Origin: Pseudomonadota bacterium
Lineage (GTDB): Bacteria > Pseudomonadota > Gammaproteobacteria > Xanthomonadales > Xanthomonadaceae
Direction: 5' to 3'
DNA length: 5,235 nt
NCBI GenBank assembly: GCA_023419315.1
Contig: JAEZYE010000029.1
Span: 1 to 5,235 of the forward strand
Positions within the stretch are counted from its first letter, which is position 1; each line of letters begins with the position of its first letter. The translations under genes were made by a program, and so were the position numbers. Positions 1 through 5,235 of this stretch are shown here, piece by piece. The notes under the pieces were generated by a model that saw only the letters and a program-made list of their open reading frames with translations, did no database searches and had not been told where the DNA came from.

Positions 1-1985
1 TCCGCGTTGTAACTCGCCCGCTGCAACCACCACCCGAGGTCCAGATATTCGCCGGCCGGATTGAGCTCGTACACCGCCAACGCGATATCGGCATCGCGCT
101 TGTTTATCGTGAAGTCGAGCGTGCCGCTGAAGCCACCCGCAATCTCCGTGTCCTGCTCGAACGGCGCGGTGGCGAAGACCAGCCCGGCGTGCGGATCGAG
201 CGTTGCATGCACCACGCTGTTCGAAGGCGCGCGTTCGACATCCGTGCGATCGGTGAAATCGATGGTCTGCGTGATCCCTGCATCGGGTTGGGCGCGGTCG
301 GACAGGCGGTACATCCCATCCGCCATGTCTGGCGATAGGCATGCGCGCATGCGTTGCGGTGCCATGTCGTCGAGTGAGCGTGCATGCCGCCATGTGTTCG
401 CACCCATCACTTGCCAGTTGACGCGTTCAGCGAGCAATGCAGGTTTTGGCAACCCCTTGAACACGTGATCGAACCAGTCGAGACGCAACGCCTGCAGGTC
501 CACGCGCGCGACCGGATCGGTCGTGTAGCCCTGCACCACCGGAGGCACACCGGTCTGCATGGAAAAATGTTCGAACGGGCCAATCAGCAGCGTGTGATCC
601 GCGTTGGGCCGGTGACGGAGATGTTCGCGGAAGTAGTGCAATGCACCGACTTGCGCACCGTCGAAATAGCCGGTGGTGACCAGCACGGGGACATCGATGG
701 CCGCGAACGCCTCGCCTTGCGGAATCATGCGCTGCCAGTATTCGTCGTACGCCGGATGCTGCAACCATCGCGAGAACACGGGGTTCGGCTGACCGTCGAT
801 GGCGGGCAGTTCACGATAGGCGCGCCCGCTCGCGTAGGCGTTGCGATCAAGCGCCGCCCAGCGCGCGCTGTCCTGGTAGGTCGCATCGTCCAGTGAACGA
901 TTGCCGGCCACATAGAACGGCCACGGATACATGAAGTTGAGGAAGACACCGCCTTCCATCGGAACATCGATACCGGGCGCAGCGGTCGCCGAAGTCGCGA
1001 TCGCCTTCAACGCCTTCGGACGATGCTTCAATGCCGCCCATTGCGTGTAACCGCTGTAGCTGCCGCCGTACATGCCGACGCGGCCGTCGTTCCATGGTTG
1101 CGTGGCGATCCAGTCGACGACCGCCGCCGCATCTTCGCCATCGTGTTCGAACGGCACGATGGCGTCCGTGCTGCGTCCCTTGCCGCGCGAATAGGCGACC
1201 ACGCCCGCATAGCCGTAGGCCGCGGCCTTCTTCGCATCGGCCCAGGCCCAGTCGTCATTCGCGTAAATGGTATACGTCAGCAGCGCGGGCAACGGGGTTT
1301 CGACGGCCGGCCGCACGACCAGGGTGGCCAGCCCAGCGTCATCCGGGGTGCGCACGATGGCATCGCGGTCCACGCGATAGCGGCGCGCGTCATCCCGGCG
1401 CAGCGCAGGCACGAACAACGGCTGGAACGCCGCGTATGCCGAATGCACCTGCCACACGCGGATCAGTTCGACCGCTTCCTCCAGCGTCAACTCGCTGCGC
1501 CCTGACAGCGCGGCGACCACCTTGTCCAGATCCGCCTGCATGCGCGGGAGGTCACCACCAAAGGAATATTCCGCCTGCAGCGCGACGCGGCTGTCGAGAC
1601 GGCCGAAATGCGCTGCGAAGGCGGCATTCCAATGTTCCGCATACGCGCGACCGCGCGGCGATTGCGCACGCGCGGCAGCATGGATTTCGTACTGCAGATA
1701 CAGCGGCGGTTGGGAGGGTGGATCGTCGCGCAGCGCGCGCAGTGACCGGATGCTCGCGGTTGCCTCGGCATTCTTTCCGGCCGCCATCTGCAGGCGGAAC
1801 AACGTGCCGAGATGGCGCTGGCGATCCCCATCGTGATGACCGGCGATCACCTGCTCCGCAAGCTCCGGAATCATGCGATCGATCGTCTCCGCACCCAGGG
1901 GTCCCGGCAGGACGAATGTCTGCGGTCCCGCCGCCATCGCCCGCATCGGCAACGCCGCCAGCAGCAACACGAGCAGGATTCTCAT
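1..1985 (-). CDS. Secreted CocE/NonD-family serine hydrolase (X-Pro dipeptidyl-peptidase S15-like), C-terminus outside window
   Basis: The frame runs 661 codons without a stop, from the ATG at 1983-1985 to the left edge. The first 18-19 residues are a signal peptide (MRILLVLLLAALPMRAMA|A), so the mature enzyme is periplasmic or exported. Residues about 30-195 are Ala/Arg/Leu-rich and look helical, perhaps TPR-like; cocaine esterase lacks such an extension. The alpha/beta-hydrolase domain starts near 205. Its nucleophile is Ser309 in MYGGSYSGY (the GxSYxG motif), with Asp442 in TTGYFDG and His473 in GPFEHFS. The spacings of 133 and 31 residues resemble cocaine esterase (Ser117, Asp259, His287). 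Tyr238 or Tyr241 may supply the oxyanion hole. From about 515 onward the sequence fits the beta-rich PepX C-terminal domain, cut by the window; perhaps 100 residues are missing. An AGG five bases before the ATG is a weak ribosome site. Members cleave esters, amides or Xaa-Pro peptides, so substrate is undetermined. It lies 87 bases after the DUF3325 gene. Confidence 0.88.
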   Translation of the reverse strand, partial: MRILLVLLLAALPMRAMAAGPQTFVLPGPLGAETIDRMIPELAEQVIAGHHDGDRQRHLGTLFRLQMAAGKNAEATASIRSLRALRDDPPSQPPLYLQYEIHAAARAQSPRGRAYAEHWNAAFAAHFGRLDSRVALQAEYSFGGDLPRMQADLDKVVAALSGRSELTLEEAVELIRVWQVHSAYAAFQPLFVPALRRDDARRYRVDRDAIVRTPDDAGLATLVVRPAVETPLPALLTYTIYANDDWAWADAKKAAAYGYAGVVAYSRGKGRSTDAIVPFEHDGEDAAAVVDWIATQPWNDGRVGMYGGSYSGYTQWAALKHRPKALKAIATSATAAPGIDVPMEGGVFLNFMYPWPFYVAGNRSLDDATYQDSARWAALDRNAYASGRAYRELPAIDGQPNPVFSRWLQHPAYDEYWQRMIPQGEAFAAIDVPVLVTTGYFDGAQVGALHYFREHLRHRPNADHTLLIGPFEHFSMQTGVPPVVQGYTTDPVARVDLQALRLDWFDHVFKGLPKPALLAERVNWQVMGANTWRHARSLDDMAPQRMRACLSPDMADGMYRLSDRAQPDAGITQTIDFTDRTDVERAPSNSVVHATLDPHAGLVFATAPFEQDTEIAGGFSGTLDFTINKRDADIALAVYELNPAGEYLDLGWWLQRASYNA

Positions 1986-2046
1986 GAGGACCTGGAAATG
2001 CCGGGACGAGGAGGTCCGCACATTAGCATCGCCCGGCCGCGGCGAC

Positions 2047-2066
2047 GCACCCGCCTCGGCGGGCGC
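2047..2066 (-). other. GC-rich hairpin between the siderophore operon and the hydrolase gene
   Basis: A perfect inverted repeat, CCCGCC / GGCGGG (2050-2055 and 2058-2063, two-base centre), extends by two further pairs across one A/C mismatch. It begins six bases after the DUF3325 stop. The position suits an intrinsic terminator, but the minus-strand sequence that follows is GC-rich with no T tract. It may be a weak attenuator, a 3' mRNA stabiliser or chance in GC-rich DNA. Confidence 0.3.
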
Positions 2067-2072
2067 CCGCGT

Positions 2073-2453
2073 TCAGCGGCGATCGGAAGAATGCGGTCGC
2101 TTGCGCGCGTGGGTGCCATCCGCGCTGCGTGACGTACGCACCCAGGGCGCGAGCACGCGCAGGTAATGCGGGCGCCATGACAGCAGGAATGCATTGAACA
2201 GCGCAGCGCCTGCCAGCGACATGACCCAGACCAGCGACGCCATCGACGCGTGGTCCACGCTGAGGCACAGCAGCAACGCAGCGATCAGTCCCGCGACTCC
2301 CATGCCGCGCAGGACGTGCGAAATGGAGGATGTCGGAACGCCGCCCCAGGCCTGCCGTGCGTGCACCTGCATCGACAGGGCAAGCCAGCCCATGCCTGCG
2401 AAGGAACACAGCAATGCAGCCGACAACAGCAGCGCGGAAAGCGAATCAGACAC
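2073..2453 (-). CDS. DUF3325-type small inner-membrane protein
   Basis: This 126-residue protein starts at GTG and has three predicted membrane helices at about 4-28, 47-66 and 71-92, followed by a basic C-terminal tail rich in Arg, Ser and His. The charged and polar stretch QVHARQAWGG after helix 1, the small-residue helix beginning LRGMGVAGLIAALLL, and LSWRPHYL after helix 3 fit the DUF3325 family. That family is commonly found at the end of TonB receptor / DUF3649 / PepSY operons. No catalytic motif is visible and its function is unknown to me; it could be a partner or assembly factor of the PepSY protein. Its first eight bases overlap the end of the PepSY gene, which suggests coupled translation and similar expression. 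Family call is by recognition of length, topology and context. Confidence 0.8.
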   Translation of the reverse strand: MSDSLSALLLSAALLCSFAGMGWLALSMQVHARQAWGGVPTSSISHVLRGMGVAGLIAALLLCLSVDHASMASLVWVMSLAGAALFNAFLLSWRPHYLRVLAPWVRTSRSADGTHARKRPHSSDRR

Positions 2454-4113
2454 GCGCGATCTCCACGCTTGCGAGGGACGCGCGCGCCGCCGTGGCGCGA
2501 CGCTTCAGCGCACGCGAAGCAAGAAAGGCGATCACGGCGCTCGCCAACAAGGCCAGATCGATGCCGGCCACCGGCCAGTAGCCGGTCGACAGCGTGCGCA
2601 GCAGATGATCGCCCGTGGTGATCCAGTTAAGCAGAACGGCCGCCACCGCAAACACCGCGATCGCCAGCGTTTGCTCGCGCCATGCGGGATTCGGCAGGCC
2701 GCGTGCCACCGGGGCGCTGCGCAAGCCGGCATGCAGCAGCGCGAGGGCCCACGTGCCCCAGAACGCATAGCGTTCCCAATCACCACGCGCCGGCAGATCG
2801 GCCGGCAGCAACCGGTTCGCCACGAGGATTCCCAGCGTCGCCAGGAGCATGCCGGTGACGGTGGTCACCGCGAGCGCATCGACGATGCGTGCGCCCTGGC
2901 TTCCCTGTTGCGCATGCTGGCGCTTGCGCTTCTCGACGAAGAACACGAAGCCGGTCGCGATGCAGACGGCGCCCGCGAGGCCGCCCAGCACATACAGCCA
3001 GCGCAGCAGCCAATGGCGGAAATGCTGCAGGTGCAGACCGGTCAGGAATTCGGCGACGCGTCCGACCGATGTCGCCGGCGGATCTTCACGAATCAGTTCA
3101 CCGGTCGACGCCCTGAAGTGGATGCCGTCGCCGACCAGCGCGATGCGATCCGTACCCGCGCGATACACACTGACGTAGCCATTGGCGTCGCCCACGTGCT
3201 GCAGCACGAGAAAGCCCACATCGCCCGCCTTGTCCTTGGCTTCCCAGCGGCGCTGCGCCTCGGCGACCATCGTGTCCACCGACGCCAGCCCGGCCGGCAC
3301 GCCGGAACGCTTGTTCGGCAGGCCGGTTTCCTGCGCTTCCACCTGCGCATGCAGATCATGCAGTTCGTGCAGCTGGGTGTGGCCGACCGGGAAGTAGTAC
3401 GTGCCCGCGAAGATCACCAGCCCGGTGAATGCGAAGAAGAAATGGAACGGCAACGCCACCACGCCGGTGAGGTTGTGCAGATCCAGCACACTGCGCAGCC
3501 GCGCCTTGTCGGGACGGAACGTGAAGAACTCGCGGAAGATCTTGCGGTGCATCACCACGCCGCTGACCAGCGCCGCGAGCATCACCAATGCGGAGAAGCC
3601 GACAATCCAGAAACCGAGGTTCTTCCAGTCCAGCGTCAGGCTGTAGTGCAACGGATAGAAGAAGCCGCTTCCGATCTTCAACTGATCATCGGGCAGCGAC
3701 GTGCCGTCGCGCGGATCGATCGTGCCATCGGCCCAGATCGCTTCATCCGGGTCCTTGGCGTTGGGTACTTCGTAACCGGCGAACAGAGCCAGCACGGGAT
3801 CGCGGTGCGTCGTGTAGGCGCTCCAGCTGACCACGGTGTCGTAGCGCTCGGGCATGTCGCCGTTGACGCGCGGACGCATGGCGTCGATGGCGTCGGCCGT
3901 CGGCTGCATCCGCTCGAACGCCGGGCGCAGCACCTGCTCGAACGATGGCATCGGCTGCGGTTCGATGCGCGTGGCGGGAATCGCCCAGCGATCGATTTCG
4001 CGATCGAATACCGACAAGGCGCCGAAGAAGAACGCCGCCATCAGCACGAAGCCCAGCACCAGGCCGAACCAGGTGTGCAGCCATGCCATGGATTGACGGA
4101 AGCTCTGGAACAT
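2446..4113 (-). CDS. PepSY-associated TM protein, probable ferric-siderophore reductase (PiuB/FoxB-like)
   Basis: This 555-residue inner-membrane protein probably reduces iron in an imported ferri-siderophore so that the metal is released. It begins with MAWLHTWFGL and the first helix at about 15-36. A periplasmic PepSY-type domain follows (about 40-160), then helix 2 (167-188), helix 3 (215-241), a second PepSY-like periplasmic domain (about 245-350) and helix 4 (368-392). Conserved-type membrane histidines include H13, H156, H189, H213 (DLHNLTG), H224 (PFHFFFAFTG) and H360 (GLHLQHFRHW). In this family (FoxB of Pseudomonas aeruginosa, PiuB, FsrB) such histidines are thought to bind haem or metal. 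Four further helices follow at about 410-436, 448-466, 480-500 and 511-533, ending in a basic tail. The start is set by the strong Shine-Dalgarno at 4118-4125. The stop overlaps the DUF3325 start by eight bases. Family and operon placement are firm; reductase activity is inferred from relatives. Confidence 0.9.
   Translation of the reverse strand: MFQSFRQSMAWLHTWFGLVLGFVLMAAFFFGALSVFDREIDRWAIPATRIEPQPMPSFEQVLRPAFERMQPTADAIDAMRPRVNGDMPERYDTVVSWSAYTTHRDPVLALFAGYEVPNAKDPDEAIWADGTIDPRDGTSLPDDQLKIGSGFFYPLHYSLTLDWKNLGFWIVGFSALVMLAALVSGVVMHRKIFREFFTFRPDKARLRSVLDLHNLTGVVALPFHFFFAFTGLVIFAGTYYFPVGHTQLHELHDLHAQVEAQETGLPNKRSGVPAGLASVDTMVAEAQRRWEAKDKAGDVGFLVLQHVGDANGYVSVYRAGTDRIALVGDGIHFRASTGELIREDPPATSVGRVAEFLTGLHLQHFRHWLLRWLYVLGGLAGAVCIATGFVFFVEKRKRQHAQQGSQGARIVDALAVTTVTGMLLATLGILVANRLLPADLPARGDWERYAFWGTWALALLHAGLRSAPVARGLPNPAWREQTLAIAVFAVAAVLLNWITTGDHLLRTLSTGYWPVAGIDLALLASAVIAFLASRALKRRATAARASLASVEIARV
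2461..2464 (-). promoter_or_regulatory. Shine-Dalgarno supporting a GTG start
   Basis: GGAG on the minus strand lies seven bases before the GTG at 2451-2453 and sits inside the final codons of the PepSY gene. It supports a GTG start for the DUF3325 gene rather than an internal ATG at codon 21 or 28, either of which would remove the first membrane helix. Confidence 0.6.
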
Positions 4114-4117
4114 GGGG

Positions 4118-4125
4118 ACCTCCTT
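4118..4125 (-). promoter_or_regulatory. Strong Shine-Dalgarno fixing the PepSY gene start
   Basis: On the minus strand this reads AAGGAGGT, a near-perfect match to the 16S rRNA 3' end, followed by CCCC and the ATG at 4111-4113. Its first base is the last base of the upstream TGA stop. It selects this ATG over an in-frame ATG 39 codons upstream (4230), which would add an Arg-rich segment overlapping the DUF3649 gene and has no membrane-protein character. Confidence 0.85.
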
Positions 4126-4442
4126 CAAACCAGCGTGGACTGCACGTACGAAGCCACGGCAGCCAACAGCGCGCCACCCACCAACAGCACCGGCCACACG
4201 ACGGCCATGCGGCGCGCGGCGACGGCCCACAGGAATACCGCGAGGTAGGCAAGCAACCCCGAGAGCGCGCCGAGGAATTCGGCATCATGGAATTCCAGCC
4301 CTGCGGAAAACAGCAGGCTGGTGATGCAAGCGACCACGCCCCAGGCAAAGGCGTAGCCGGCGAATACCGCAGCCATCACGCGCGCGGCAACGTGCAGGCG
4401 CGGATGCAGGGCGGAAGCGGGCGTGGGTAGCGTGCGTGACAT
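4125..4442 (-). CDS. DUF3649-type small inner-membrane protein
   Basis: This 105-residue protein has a short basic N-terminal tail (SRTLPTPASALHPRLH) and three predicted membrane helices at about residues 19-46, 55-76 and 79-100. An acidic loop, GLEFHDAEF (48-56), lies between the first two. Size, topology and position between a TonB siderophore receptor and a PepSY membrane protein match the DUF3649 family, which databases often label loosely as an iron transporter component. Its biochemical role is not established as far as I know; a helper of the neighbouring reductase is a guess. The ATG at 4440-4442 is chosen because it gives the full first helix. No clear Shine-Dalgarno precedes it, so translation may depend on ribosomes finishing the receptor 37 bases upstream. 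Family assignment is from recognition, not a search. Confidence 0.8.
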   Translation of the reverse strand: MSRTLPTPASALHPRLHVAARVMAAVFAGYAFAWGVVACITSLLFSAGLEFHDAEFLGALSGLLAYLAVFLWAVAARRMAVVWPVLLVGGALLAAVASYVQSTLV

Positions 4443-4479
4443 GGCGATGGCTGGTGTCGGTACGCGGCCGTCGTGGCGG

Positions 4480-5235
4480 TCAGAACCGCCAGTTCAGGCT
4501 CAGCGTGTAGTTGCTGGGCGCGCCGTAATAACCGCTGTAGCGCAACGTATTGATGTACTTCTCGTCGGTGATGTTGTTGACGTTGAGGCGCAGTGTCGCA
4601 TTGGGCTGGAAATCCCAGCCGACATAACCGTTGATCACGGCGTAGCTGTCCTGGCGGACGGTGAAGCCGCTGCTTTCCTGGTTGAAGATTTCGCCCTGCC
4701 AGCGGCCACCCAGGCCGAAGGACAGCGCGGTGTACGACGGCAGACGCGCGTTGAGCATGAAGTTCACCGTACGGCGCGGCACCCAGCTGTAGGTATCCCG
4801 GCCGTTCGCGCCATCCAGGCGCAGGGCGGTCGCGCCGACCACGACATCGAGGTTGTCGTTGACCTTGCCGGTGACTTCGAACTCGATGCCCTTGGATTCG
4901 ACATCCACGCCGACGTAGTAGTACTGGTTGTTCTGGTTGTAGCCCGCGCCCGTCGCCAGGCCGTCCTGCTTGGCATGGAACACCGCCAGCGTGGTCAACA
5001 GGCGCTTGTCGAGCCAGTCGGCCTTGACGCCGACTTCGTAGTTCACGCCCTTGGTCGGATCCAGGTAGCGGCCTTCCGCATCGGACTGGCTCTGCGGCTG
5101 GTAGATATCCGAGTAGCTCACGTAGCCGAGTACGTGTTCGTTGAAGTCGAAGGTCAGGCCCGCGTACGGACTGGTGTGGCCTTCGGTCTGATCGAAGGTG
5201 ACGCCGTAGTTGACGCCATCACGATGATATTCGGC
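4480..5235 (-). CDS. TonB-dependent siderophore receptor, C-terminal part (N-terminus outside window)
   Basis: This is the last 251 codons of an outer-membrane beta-barrel receptor that imports ferric siderophore using TonB energy. The frame is open to the right edge. A GTG at 5119-5121 could be mistaken for a start, but it is an internal Val codon, because the receptor-like frame continues upstream of it (SPYAGLTFDFNEHVLGYVSY). Seen here: alternating amphipathic strands rich in Tyr and Trp; the segment YSDIYQPQ followed by LDPTKGVNYEVGVKADW, which is typical of FpvA/FhuE/PupB-like siderophore receptors; and a final NITDEKY...YTLSLNWRF ending in Phe, the usual outer-membrane assembly signal. 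Family members are roughly 700-800 residues, so about two thirds, including the plug and TonB box, is missing from view. The substrate cannot be read from this part. The stop lies 37 bases before the DUF3649 gene, consistent with one transcript. Iron/Fur control is expected from the family, but the promoter is not visible. Confidence 0.93.
   Translation of the reverse strand, partial: AEYHRDGVNYGVTFDQTEGHTSPYAGLTFDFNEHVLGYVSYSDIYQPQSQSDAEGRYLDPTKGVNYEVGVKADWLDKRLLTTLAVFHAKQDGLATGAGYNQNNQYYYVGVDVESKGIEFEVTGKVNDNLDVVVGATALRLDGANGRDTYSWVPRRTVNFMLNARLPSYTALSFGLGGRWQGEIFNQESSGFTVRQDSYAVINGYVGWDFQPNATLRLNVNNITDEKYINTLRYSGYYGAPSNYTLSLNWRF

Noticed and set aside
1031..1987. A 318-codon open frame on the plus strand, opposite the hydrolase gene
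   Set aside because: The translation is dominated by Arg, Pro, Ala and His, the composition expected from the shadow of a GC-rich gene. The opposite strand carries a clear catalytic triad and signal peptide.
2009..2015. AGGAGGT on the plus strand, resembling a ribosome-binding site
   Set aside because: No start codon with a credible gene follows at suitable spacing on the plus strand; it is antisense to the leader of the hydrolase gene.
4114..4230. Upstream ATG extending the PepSY protein by 39 residues
   Set aside because: The extension overlaps the DUF3649 gene and is Arg/Gly-rich and unlike the family. A near-consensus Shine-Dalgarno lies just before the ATG at 4111-4113, which gives the normal family N-terminus.
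2194..4248. A 684-codon open frame on the plus strand, opposite the PepSY and DUF3325 genes
   Set aside because: Its product is rich in Arg, His, Gln and Ala with no domain, membrane or signal character, while the minus strand encodes recognisable membrane proteins. Long antisense frames are common opposite GC-rich genes. It has no sensible operon partner.
4443..4479. The 37-base gap between receptor and DUF3649 as a possible terminator or promoter
   Set aside because: I see no stable inverted repeat, no T tract and no recognisable -35/-10 pair; it reads as an ordinary short intra-operon spacer.
4480..5121. Treating the GTG at 5119-5121 as the start of a short 213-residue protein
   Set aside because: The same frame stays open to the right edge and continues as receptor barrel sequence, so this is an internal Val codon of a truncated view, not a start.

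Overview
Every gene in this window is read from the minus strand, so biological order runs from high to low coordinates. Codon use is strongly GC-biased, with third positions mostly G or C. The gene order (TonB-dependent siderophore receptor, DUF3649, PepSY-TM, DUF3325) is familiar from Gammaproteobacteria, especially Xanthomonadaceae (Lysobacter, Luteimonas, Stenotrophomonas, Xanthomonas) and Pseudomonas. I infer a xanthomonad-like host from overall resemblance only; no taxonomic marker is present.

Layout in the direction of transcription: (1) 5235-4480, the C-terminal third of a TonB-dependent siderophore receptor, whose N-terminus lies beyond the right edge; (2) 4442-4125, a 105-residue three-helix membrane protein of DUF3649 type; (3) 4113-2446, a 555-residue PepSY-associated membrane protein of the siderophore-reductase kind; (4) 2453-2073, a 126-residue three-helix protein of DUF3325 type; (5) 1985 to the left edge, 661 codons of a secreted CocE/NonD-type serine hydrolase without its C-terminus. 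Genes 1-4 are tightly packed: a 37-base gap, a Shine-Dalgarno sequence touching the preceding stop, then an 8-base overlap. They look like one iron-acquisition operon. Gene 5 follows after 87 bases that contain a GC-rich hairpin, so it may be a read-through member or a separate unit.

Likely joint function: the receptor imports a ferric siderophore across the outer membrane, and the PepSY protein in the inner membrane probably reduces the iron to release it. The two small membrane proteins accompany this module in many genomes and their roles are unknown to me. The hydrolase has a signal peptide and a Ser309/Asp442/His473 triad. A role in siderophore cleavage is possible only by position; general peptide or ester hydrolysis is equally plausible. 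The promoter and any Fur site for the operon would lie upstream of the receptor, outside the window. I found no RNA genes, insertion sequences, CRISPR arrays or notable repeats. I see no clearly undescribed system here; the hydrolase-siderophore neighbourhood is the point most worth checking.
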